Below are positions 54,141-64,000 of a DNA stretch of 64,000 bases, one piece after another. The stretch spans positions 35,737,078 through 35,801,077 of the forward strand of contig CM055095.1 in NCBI GenBank assembly GCA_029204225.1, read 5' to 3'. Made by a program: the position numbers and the translations under genes. Numbering within the stretch: the first letter of the stretch is position 1; each line of letters starts with the position of its first letter. Under the pieces are notes generated by a model that searched no databases, was not told where the DNA came from, and saw only the letters and a program-made list of their open reading frames with translations. This stretch comes from Diphasiastrum complanatum (lineage: Eukaryota; Streptophyta; Lycopodiopsida; Lycopodiales; Lycopodiaceae).

Positions 54141-54578
54141 AAATCTACGTTCAAAACCTTACGAGCTTTCAGATGATAAATCATTGTGTATTATATGACT
54201 GCACTCAACCATCTCGACTGTATTGCCTTGAAAATCTCACGATTGCCTTCTTATACCTTGTTCAAATCTATCAAGCCAATACTTGGTGTTTGTGCACACT
54301 CTCAGATTGTCCAGACCATTTTTCCCCTGCCTTTCTGAACAGGAAAGAAGAAGAGATCCTTGCCTCTAATCATAGTAACATTGAAGCTCCTTTGAAACCT
54401 GGATGTTTCAAACACGTTTGAAACTTCCAAATCTAAAACGGAACCTTTGTTGGGCCCAAGACACTCCAAATGGGGTCAAAGGGCCCCAAAAAATGTCCAG
54501 GGGGCTAAACGTCTACACGGGGACAAAAATACAATAAAACTTGGGACATTTTTAACCATCACACACTCTACACACACA

Positions 54579-54591
54579 CTCTCTCTCTCTT

Positions 54592-54651
<60 letters not shown>
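54579..54651. repeat. (CT)n microsatellite
   Basis: About 73 bp of CT repeats with two ttt interruptions. Confidence 0.95.
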
Positions 54652-54654
<3 letters not shown>

Positions 54655-54712
54655 AAGTTATCACATAAGGGAGGTCATGGACTTGCAACCCCCTTGTTGC
54701 TATGTTAGAGTT

Positions 54713-54870
54713 GCAGCGAATCTAGATTCGTGGGGATCAGCGATTCACGATTCGCCCCTGCGAATCACGAATTTAATTTAATTTTTTTCTACGATGTTTT
54801 AGAAGGAAAAAACAGCGATTCGGATCACGATTCGCTGTTTTTTTCAAAACGATTCAAGATTCGTTAGTGC
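54713..54870. repeat. cluster of gattcg palindromes
   Basis: A perfect 14-bp palindrome, cgaatctagattcg (54717-54730), is followed by cgattcacgattcg/cgaatcacgaat pairs and then a near-perfect palindrome at 54807-54844 with aaaaaacagcga and cgctgttttttt arms. It may be a miniature element; no target duplication is clear. Confidence 0.7.
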
Positions 54871-55020
54871 AACTATGCTATGTATATTAGTGGCAATTTT
54901 GTTGTGTTAACAAAAAACTTTTTTCTCTTATTCTTAGGCTTATCAGATTTTGGTTTCAGGGCCATTTAGTCATGCATGCTCTTCCGTGGAGCCCACTGTG
55001 CTATCATAGGCTTTCGCCAT

Positions 55021-55374
55021 CTAGATAACATCTTCCAAAGTATGGAAAACATTATGCTTGCACTCGTTTTGATTATCGATGGGTCGTCCGAACACGAACT
55101 GCTCCTCTTTCAAGCATTCTAATGTATGGTGGCTAGATAGTAGTGCCTCATCCCACATGAGTAGTGAAAGAGCGGCACCTTTGTCAAAAAATTGATAAAC
55201 TTTTGGACATAGGTGTCCAACTCCTGATTGCCCATTTGGCAGTTTATGAATCAAATGTACATCTCCAAGTCGTCTATGGCTATGAGGCCTTTCGAAATTC
55301 CTCAAGGAATCTGGCCTAGGTCGCTGGTTTCTAAGTCTGTTCCAGGAAGCTTTACCTTCCAGAAACACCACCAC
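55021..55374 (-). other. unassigned 117-codon ORF, weakly helicase-like
   Basis: The only familiar feature is LSLLMWDEALLSSHHTLECL, which recalls the Walker B block (IIWDEAPM...) of Helitron/Pif1 helicases. The preceding residues do not fit the expected motif. No introns, promoter or further domains seen. Confidence 0.3.
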
Positions 55375-55682
55375 CGATGATATTCGTTTTTCTCCTATAC
55401 GTTGTGCAAGCTAAAATAGCTCAATTAACGATTTATCCAATCCTCAACAACTTTGGGGTGTTAAATTTTTTTTCCACTGATAAACATGTCTAGTTGATAG
55501 CCCAAGTTGTTGGAGTTAATGTAATTGATTAAAAAGATATTGCATTTGATTGTCGTGTTGTTTATTGCTTTGGTGAAGTTCCATATGCTTAATGTGTGAA
55601 GCAGTTGGTTAGGGTCGATCGGTCCTCCCACATCGACCCAAGTAGCGTCCCCCCTTTTCCATTCTTTCCACAGTGCAGCTAT

Positions 55683-55683
<1 letters not shown>

Positions 55684-55774
<91 letters not shown>

Positions 55775-55792
55775 AAAGTAGCGTCCCCCTTT

Positions 55793-55850
<58 letters not shown>
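55684..55850. repeat. (GA)n and (CT)n tracts facing each other
   Basis: (GA)n at 55686-55772 and (CT)n at 55797-55850, separated by a 24-bp spacer. The spacer phrase agtagcgtcccccttt also occurs just outside at about 55640. The two tracts are complementary and could form a long hairpin. ORFs through it (Arg-Glu and Ser-Leu repeats) are not genes. Confidence 0.95.
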
Positions 55851-55853
<3 letters not shown>

Positions 55854-58694
55854 GCTCACTTTTCATTCTGAAATCTAAAATATGAATGCTCATTGCTGAT
55901 TTCTGATTCTGATTCTCATTCTCATTCATGAATCATGATAACAGCATTATGGCATGGTCCATCTCTCTCTATCGGTCACAATTGATAGCTGTTACAGCTG
56001 ACTTTTAGTGACTGTAGTCTACCAGGGCTTGGTTTATTTATTCTCATTCTCGTTTGAACTGATAGCAACTGCCAAGGATTCCGGCGGGCCTGATTTTTTA
56101 TTATCGTTATGATTAAAAGCAATTGCGAGGGATTATATCAGGGATCTGTATTTGACAACAATCGCTATGCTGATTCAAGAAGAGGGGACAACATGAAAAA
56201 GCTTTTGGGGTGCTGCTATAAAAGCACAGGTGCGGGATAGACATAGAAGCTACCAATAATTTAGTGAACATGCTGTTTTTTAGAAAAGATTAATGCTATT
56301 TTGTAGGTAATTCCTAATGCATGTGTTTGTGATGTAAATTGTCATGTAATTGACTGTAAAAAGTAAGCTAAGCATGAAATGTGTCTAATGCAACAATATT
56401 AAGTATGAACACAACATAAATAAGAGCTTTAGTTTTGAGTTCACTACACAACTTAACATGCTTAGGAGTTTATGTTTTAGAGTCCAGGGTCCAGGGTCCC
56501 AAGCTATAGTCTTTCAAAATAGAATCAATTGTTGTTTTCTCGTAAGCAACATCTCTTCTAGATAGTACATGTATGATGATAGAAGATAACACCACCCAAA
56601 AAAAATGAACTGAAGATTCAGTTCATGTTTATGTGTTCCTCCAAGTTTCCCTCTTCAAAACATCTCTTGAAAATAATCTAGAGATCACAATTTTTGTTTG
56701 ATTCATTTTGTATTGCTTGTATTTTGGAAAATAGATTTTTTTTTCCGATTCCCTTTGGTGATAAAGGACTTGTTTGCATGGCTTTAATGTTGTTGAAATT
56801 GTTGATTGTTTTTTTGGGGAGAGTTCGGTGTTTATTTACTATGGTTGACTTGTGTATTTGAAGAATTGTACTTGTTTTTGAGGGATGATCATGTGAATAA
56901 CATTGTTAGTTCCTCTGTTGTTAAAATTATTGATTTTTTTTTTTGTGTAGCTCATTGTGGTGTATGTTTTTATGTTCTCATTTGATAGCCAAGAATTTTC
57001 TGAGGCCAATAACATAATTGAAATGATCTACAAGTAAAGATCTATAGCCATATTTGTGTACTTGAAGAAGTGTCTTGTTGGTGTGGGCCGAGCACATTGT
57101 GTCTTTGGTTGAACTTTGGAAATAGGTACATTTTATCTTTTCAAATTCATAGTTTTTCACTGTATTTTATAATTTTAGTACTTTAATAAATAGCTTTTGT
57201 AGGTGACTTTTTATCTAGGTTTTAATATAACAAACATCATAATTTAGTAGTTCAAATGTAGAACATTCTAAAAATATAAGCCAAAGGGTGTATTCAAAGT
57301 TTAAATGTGAAAATGAAAAAAAAAAAAAAAAGAACCTTTCATTCGAAAGGCAAATCAAAATTTAGCAAGTCATGGTTTATGGGTAGAAAAAAGTTGGGCA
57401 TGTCATATCGAAAGGAGGCGTCTCCTTTCAAATTCCAAGGGTGATGCCAATGGATGTCAGATATTGAAGTAAAAAACTTTGACTCATTCTACTAATAGAG
57501 TTTAAAAAAATTGCCATATGTACTAGGGGCATATCACATAAAGTATCACAACCATACTACTTGCTTTATGGGATGTACATGATACTCCCAATCAAGCTTG
57601 AAGCACCTACATATCAATATCAAGTTGAAGATCGACTACTAGAGGACCAAAGACTATAACTTTGTTTGAAAGACATTAATAAGTTGGAAAATCAACGTCA
57701 AGAGACACTCATTGAGACTCAAAAGGTGTATACCAAACAAAAGAAAGTTTTTGGTGAACCATTGAGTCGCTCACTGGGAAAGAGACTATGCTTTAAGGTG
57801 TGATGATTGTCATATGAAATTTTCAAGCCAATAACATATGAGATGGATGAGTCCATATCAAGTTGTGAAAGTATTTCATAACATATTTTGCAACTCATCG
57901 ATCTCCAAAAGAAATTTGTTGGACCCTTAAACAAATAATTCAGAAGTGAAGAAGTATTATTGTTGAGAGTAGTATAAGATGATTATTCTTATCTTATTTT
58001 ATTTTTATTATTGATTTTGTTATAGACTATATTTCAAAAATTTCACGAGCTTGTTGAATTTTTTTCTTGAATTTGTTTAGAACTTACTTAAATTTATTTT
58101 TCTCTTTTTTTATTTAGAAAATTGTCCTAGATTGTCTCGAATAAATTTTAAATTGTTTAAAAGATTCAAAACTATTGTGAAAACAAATTTTTCTAAGAAT
58201 ATTCGCTTCTAATTTGTTTTTGAATAAATCATGAATTCTTATAACACCCATATCGATTGTTTTAAAAAAAATCTTATCTAAAAGAAAATTCCTTTTCAAA
58301 GTTTTCTTGATTACTCAAATATTCTTTTATAACCAAACTATTGCTATTTATTATTATCAACATATCACTAATCTTAATTGATATCTTACCAAAATCACTG
58401 ATTATGAAAGACTTACTTTTTTGTGTGCTCTGTATGGGAACAATAAATCCTATAACCTTCATGTTTAGCATGATGCGACATATGCAAATCTTTGGCACTA
58501 TTGGAGAGAAAATATGTCCCTAGAGTGTCACGCAATCATGATATATGTTGAACGCATAAACTCAAACGATTGAATGGTATAAGAAAAGGCCACAAAAAAT
58601 TTAGAGAGATAGAATAGTAAACAACCTATTATTATCCTCTACTTCCCATACTCTAACCTCTACAATATTTGACTTTCGAATTTTTTTTCCATCG
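55851..58694. other. AT-rich intergenic DNA, no gene seen
   Basis: Contains an A-run at about 57318-57333 and several T-runs. No transposon motif or credible ORF on either strand. Confidence 0.5.
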
Positions 58695-58982
58695 ATGGCA
58701 ACACCTAATCCACCACCAAGAATGTCTCGGGCACCAAGATCAAGTATGATTATTTCAAATGATCTTCTTCCAAATATGCAAATAACTGTATGTCAAAATT
58801 TTAATCAGCTACAAATTTCAACAATGAAAAAACTAAAGTTGGCAAATTATGAATGGTTTCACGATTATTGTGAAAGCAAACTAGAATCTACTTACATTCA
58901 TTTGAATCCAATAATTTTGAGTTTGAGGTCACACTTAGTTTTACTTGAGTTAAAAAACAAATTCTTTAGATTTGTCAACTAA
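58695..58982 (+). other. unassigned 95-codon ORF
   Basis: ATG 58695 opens a frame with a Pro/Arg/Ser-rich start (NPPPRMSRAPRSS) and no recognised domain. It sits in AT-rich DNA without clear gene signals; it may be chance or the first exon of something not resolved. Confidence 0.2.
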
Positions 58983-59207
58983 TTATATCAATTTTTTGAA
59001 ATAGGTAATTAATAATGACCGACGAAATTTAAAATCTGAGTGGAGTGGAGTCGCTACAATGCTGACCTATCTCCATAGCAGTTGTGAGGAGTGATATCGG
59101 ACACATGGCATCATCCGGTTGGCTAGGAAGAGGCAGATTCTGAGCCATAACATAGCTTTTTAAACGTTTTTAATCTCCACCGTAGATTTGGACTTGCTAT
59201 GTCTGGT

Positions 59208-59400
59208 ATTCGTTTCAATGGTGGGCTACGTGCTGTAGCCACCCTCACCGCTCTGAACACCTAGCATGACGTAGCACGTAGCCCACCTCTGCATGACGAA
59301 TACGTAGTCCGTAATCTGCCACCCTCGCCGCTCTAAACACCTAGCATGACGTAGCACGTAGCTCACCTCTCCATGACGAATGCCTAGTCCTAGTCTGTAA
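59208..59400. repeat. inverted repeat plus 80-bp tandem duplication
   Basis: ggtgggctacgtgct (59220-59234) pairs perfectly with agcacgtagcccacc (59273-59287), and outer attcgt/acgaat arms extend it. A unit starting gccaccctc(a/g)ccgctct occurs at 59238 and 59318, an 80-bp period. Confidence 0.85.
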
Positions 59401-61515
59401 TTAACATTACATGTGGAGAAAATATGCTTACGTGGCAAAATTTCATTGGCTCTGAACACACCGGTTCAAAACCGTATTATTATACTACCTTTCAAATTTG
59501 GAAGTACCTACCTACCATTTCTGGAACTACCTACTCTAGTACCCACCAATTCCGTCTCTGAAAACATTTCCTACCATATACGAGATCTTCGTGTCATCCT
59601 TCTTCCATGACGTTTCAAAGAACAATGTGTTATTTTTTGAAGATCAAAAAATTGAGCAGATCAGAATGGATTGTAGCATAGACTGTATACAATGACAGAT
59701 CTTTGCGGAGTAGCCCAATTTGTTCTTCTTTTGGTTCTGCCTTTCTCAGAAGAAAGTGGTGAAGGATCTCAGAACGTGTACCTATCGCAAAGCATACTTT
59801 CGAGGTGGGATTATTCTGATTGTGAGGGATACATCAATTTCGACGTTGAGGCGGCATGTTCAATTCTCATAATAACCTCTGCAAACTCCCTGAAACTGCT
59901 AACTGCTAGCAACATCCTGTCCCAGAACATACAGAGTACAGTCCGCAGAGAATGATGTGCCTGGAAATCCCTATAGCAAGCATTCATATTCATGACTAGG
60001 TGGACTCTAAGGCATTCATGCTTCCTTGTTCTAATGATCTCCTAGAATGCTAGTTGTGTAAGTATCCTAGTGAAATGTTTTACCATTCCGCACTTGTCTT
60101 GCCATACTAGACGAATCTTCCTTATGTACAAATATGGAATCACATTATAAACTATGATAAAGTAAGTAGTGTTCAGGATGCTTGTAGTAGGATGTGCATG
60201 CTGCTGTATGACCTTTCAGTTTTCGCAACTAACTAATTCTCGGTTGCAAGAAATCGTCACAGTTACAAGCGTCTAGCTTTCAATGATTTTGGGGTTGTAC
60301 TCTATGTGAGTTAATGGGCCTGACCTCTTTGAAACACAAGAGCAGATAGTCCACCAAATGTGGCCGAAATATGCCACTTTATTTAAGTGTCGCACTAGTG
60401 ACACCCGCTCAAAAAGTCTAGCGAAATACCTAGACCCAAAGGACGGCGAAAACAGAGCGGCGTGTATTATTTACCACACCATGTTACATCGATATAGTGT
60501 ATCATTACTAGTTAGTCCATAAACGACCATCAATACCATAATCATTACTCATGGACCATATTGCCACATAAAGCCAATAATTTACGGCTCTTGGGGTACA
60601 GAATCCTAGTTACTCCACCCCGTTCAAGTCTGAGCCAGGTAGGGTTTTGAACCTAAGCAGTACAAGTCTCATCTTTTGGGAGAGCACAACCGTGCATTTG
60701 AGACCCTTTTGGCAATACATCACGAGGTCTAGTCATACATAACTCTAGACAATCTAGGCTTGTATATCGATAAGTCGATTATTTTTACAACAATCTTATG
60801 TACATTCGGGCATCTTTAATATACTCGGTATTTTTCAAATTGGTGTATAATGTGTGAATGATTATTGATGTTTCTACTTTCTAATCATGAATCGAATGCT
60901 CGTTATTCTCCTTGTGTGTCTTATCGACTGAGTTGAAGAGCAGAATCACAGCTGTCCTTGACTCCTTCGAATTCTATATCTATGGTTGTCTAAGACACCT
61001 ATTGACGCATCGATTAATTGATTGGTTCTATTGTGACAGATGATCTAAACACGGTGCTCTTAATTCACTAAGTCTTCCACAGTGCTATCGAACACGATAG
61101 CCCGACAGTGTCTCTCGACAATCCGAGCTGTCGCGATCTTTCCCACCTACCTCATTTCCCAAAACCAATACCTTTGATGAGATGCCCCTAAGCTCTTTAT
61201 AGTTCCAAGAAAAGCAATCACAATACATGATGGTTGGCCTTCCAAGTCATCATCTATCAGTATGATTTGTTCCTCCTCACTTGGGAAAGCAAGGTTGAGG
61301 GGTTTGACTTTGTAGGTCCATCAAATGCAGGAGTTTGGGAAGTGGAGGGGTCATCATCATCTTGTCTACAAGGCCTTGGTAATAGTACCTCTACTTCATC
61401 CATCATATAGTCCATTGAAGTGTGAGCATTTCAGAGGGTTCATAGACTGTAAAAATATTTGCAACTGGGGTAGTTAGCTTGGCCCTTCTGTGGTTGTGCC
61501 CTATGAATCAAGTGT
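59401..61515. other. intergenic DNA, no supported gene
   Basis: The plus-strand ORF at 59692-59955 (87 codons) starts with a hydrophobic stretch (FVLLLVLPF) like a signal peptide but has no known domain. Nothing else is recognisable. Confidence 0.45.
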
Positions 61516-61521
61516 CTCTCT

Positions 61522-61615
61522 TCTTTAGTGTCAATATTTAGAATGCTCGTCTTCTCTAGTGTGAATATTTAGAACTTGAACTAGTGTGAATATTTAGAAT
61601 GTTTGTCTTCTCTAG
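61522..61615. repeat. short imperfect repeats
   Basis: Three copies of (t/c)tagtgt(g/c)aatatttagaa lie near 61525, 61557 and 61582, with a cgtcttctctagt block between. Confidence 0.75.
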
Positions 61616-62780
61616 TACTAGCTCAAGAACGCTACACTTAAATTGCACAATTTTCCTATGTAATTATGAAATTAACAGTCAGTCCAGATAGTCTGAAAAA
61701 TAATAGAAAAATGGAGTACTAACATCTGTTAGTATTCTTCTGGCATGAAAACAAGAAGAATGTAACCTACAAGTATTTTTCGAATGCTTGCATCCACACG
61801 CGTGAGTACGAGGATTTGGAAGATGCTTGTGGGTTCAAAAAAATCCTAAGGACCTACTAATCTACTTAGACTCAATTTTTTTTTTTGAATAACCAAAATA
61901 ACTTAGAGGGCCAACATTTTCTCTATGAAGTGCGAAGATATACAGATGCTCGTAGTAGAAGGAAAAAATACTTGAACTATGTGCGTCGATTGAAAATATT
62001 ATCGAATTTGATTGCTCTACTAATTGGGGCAATAAATAGGAATAAAACAATAAAAAACCATTTAGACAACAATTAAGAAGCTTAATAACAAAAATTAGTA
62101 CAAAAAACAACAAAAAAATTCACATTAATGACAAGATACTACCTATTCACCTACTTCCTTGGCAATGACACCATAATTTTATGTTATCCCTTTTCTTTTG
62201 CTATCTAGCAAGGAAAAGAAAGATGTAGTCATTGAGAAGTAGTACTAGGGTAGTCACGGATTAGTCTGACTAAGAGAAAGGTGATCTAGAAGCTACTTTC
62301 TTGGCATTTCAATAGGAGAATGTCACAAGCTACTTCTACCAAAGCTACGCTGTCCTGTCAACTAATCTTTAACGTTAAGTAATCCTAGAAAAGCAATAAA
62401 AAAGGCCTAAATCATGATCTTGGCTGTTTGTAGGCGTCATTCCTTTCATTGCTCTTGGCCTCTTTGGGTTCCAAGGTGAGCGTGCAGAAAATCTACCTAT
62501 GCTGGCTTAAAGCCCTTTAGAATTGCTTTGACACTACCTATGCCAGAAAAGAGGGGACTCCAATTATATTTGAAGCAATGGTTGCTTTTTATATGAATTA
62601 TATAAAAGTATTGAATGTAAGCCTTTACAAAGAAGCAATGGATGAAGGGAGAATTTATTTCTTCTTCTATTTTCATGATATTGTACATTTTTTTACTGCT
62701 AATATAAATGTTTGCTACTCCATAGCCTTGCAAAACTGTTGGATGCATATTTTCCTTTTGAATGCAAAATGCATCTATTC
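61616..62780. other. intergenic DNA, no gene seen
   Basis: AT-rich. The ORFs at 61862-62113, 62497-62748 and 62578-62784 are low complexity and lack known motifs. Confidence 0.45.
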
Positions 62781-62788
62781 ATGACTTA

Positions 62789-62860
62789 AATGCAATGTAT
62801 AATATATTTATATATCAAATGCAATGTATAGTCTATTTATGAATTGAATGCAATGTAAAT
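62789..62860. repeat. 29-bp repeats in AT-rich DNA
   Basis: aaatgcaatgta recurs at 62789, 62818 and 62847. Confidence 0.75.
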
Positions 62861-63542
62861 TGATTTTAAAACACATGATTTGCATGATTGAATGCAATTA
62901 TAATATATTAACTGAATACCATGGAAAGCATAATACGATCACATCAATAGATAACATTTTAAATCACTAAATATCAAATGAATAGAAATGAATGTGTTTT
63001 GATTTACCTCTAAAATCAATGCTTGTATAGTATTCCTCTTCTTGTTGACCCTCTTTCCCTTTCAATTCCCTCTCCATTGTTTTGCAATCCTTGCTCTTCC
63101 TTTTGCACTTGATCCTTCAATCCTTTGCAATGAAGTCCTTTTCTTATTTTTTCATATCCGCATCTAAATCACAAAGACAAAAGATCTTAGAATCATTAAT
63201 AGCATAATACAAATGATCGCAAAAATAATTATTCATGCTTTTATTAAAAATGATCGCAAAAGGAATATTACTAACATTTAACAATAACAAGCAAAACGCC
63301 ACTAATAAGCGAAATGCCACTCACTTTCTTGAATCTTACCCTCATCTCATCCTCACTACCATTTATTCTCTCTTTTCTTCTCTCTCACACAAAACAAAAG
63401 ACCTTCCAAACTACATCGAATATAGAGCAAATTTAAGGAGGGAACCATTTGGTTCCTGCGCCAAGAATATTATTTTTTGTCAAAAATAAATTTGCGTGGA
63501 TAACATAACTTCATGTATGCTATGGTTGATGAAGTATGATGC
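62861..63542. other. intergenic DNA, no gene seen
   Basis: AT-rich. The phrase atgatcgcaaaa occurs twice (about 63213 and 63249). The 84-codon ORF at 63235-63489 has no known motif. Confidence 0.45.
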
Positions 63543-63735
63543 ATTCTATTTGTAACACATGAATCTTAGTTCTGTTTTAGCAACTTTCGTGCAAAGTTAT
63601 TTATAGATCATTAGTTGCAATTTCATGGTTGTCGTAGACATTCTATTTGTAACACATGAATCTTAGTTCTTTTTAGCAACTTTCGTGCAAAGTTACCTAT
63701 AGATCATTAGTTGCAATTTCATGGTGGTCGTAGAC
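63543..63735. repeat. 97-bp tandem duplication
   Basis: Two nearly identical copies start attctatttgtaacacatg at 63543 and 63640, with one single-base gap and about three substitutions. The DNA from 63736 to the end shows no gene. Confidence 0.95.
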
Positions 63736-64000
63736 ACCTTAGCCGAATCGTAAGTATGGTTATCATAGGTGCCTATTAATGATTATGTGAAGTTATTTAA
63801 ATGTGTTGATACCGAGTTGCAAGATCTTGAAGACAACTAGGACTACTTAGTCAGCTGTATTTTCTACACTAATTCTCAACAGTTCTAATTCACCTACTAC
63901 CTATTATTACTACTTTGGCTACACGCTACTATAATCAGCTACTACTTTTGGCCATATATAACTAGCACATGCTATTTATGCCCTATTCTAATAAAAGTCG

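Noticed and set aside
55681-55885. Arg-Glu and Ser-Leu repeat ORFs
   Set aside because: Translations of (GA)n and (CT)n microsatellites.

Overview
The window looks like nuclear DNA of a seed plant with a repeat-rich genome. The signs are one spliced plant-specific gene (DUF630/DUF632 family), many Ty1/copia and Ty3/gypsy LTR retrotransposons with initiator-tRNA-Met primer sites, a Helitron helicase remnant, long introns filled with decayed transposons, and abundant (CT)n, (CA)n and (GA)n microsatellites. I cannot name the species. No bacterial, organellar or CRISPR features and no tRNA or rRNA genes were seen.

Layout. Bases 391-15760 are one old minus-strand copia element (A: LTRs 391-1608 and 14679-15760) that took two later insertions. 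Element C (2238-7043, 263-bp LTRs, TTCTT target duplication) sits in its RT/RNase H region. Element B (8052-12625, 701-bp LTRs over 99% identical by eye) sits between its IN and RT. Element A also carries an internal inversion: the end of RNase H is on the opposite strand from the rest of pol. Element D (16466 to about 23071) is a plus-strand copia element with a full domain set and three frame breaks, relative of B. Its LTRs are rich in CACACGTGTG palindromes, and its 3' end is rearranged. Bases 23815-24600 are a Helitron helicase pseudogene. Bases 25237-29590 are a patchwork: a minus-strand copia RT/RNase H with its LTR, a head-to-head plus-strand copia PR/IN, and an in-frame join from that IN into a gypsy RT.

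The only confident host gene is a four-exon DUF630/DUF632 gene on the plus strand (CDS join 32769-33744, 39540-39724, 41181-41404, 53167-53968; 728 aa). All six splice sites are GT-AG and in phase. It has a probable promoter with two G-boxes near 31.85 kb. Intron 1 (5.8 kb) holds a gypsy PR/RT fragment ending at a (CA)n tract. Intron 3 (11.8 kb) holds a composite retroelement: gypsy-type gag and protease, an unassigned 405-aa ORF, copia pol scraps and a copia LTR.

From about 54 to 64 kb I see no confident gene. It holds microsatellites, palindromes, short tandem duplications and a few short ORFs I cannot assign. The retroelement parts are genomic parasites and do not work with the host gene, except that they inflate its introns. 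I found no clear new biological system. The best leads are the copia/gypsy chimeric ORF, the two inversions inside copia elements, the odd 3' junction of D, the tRNA-primer-like remnant outside the B LTR, and the orphan 405-aa ORF.
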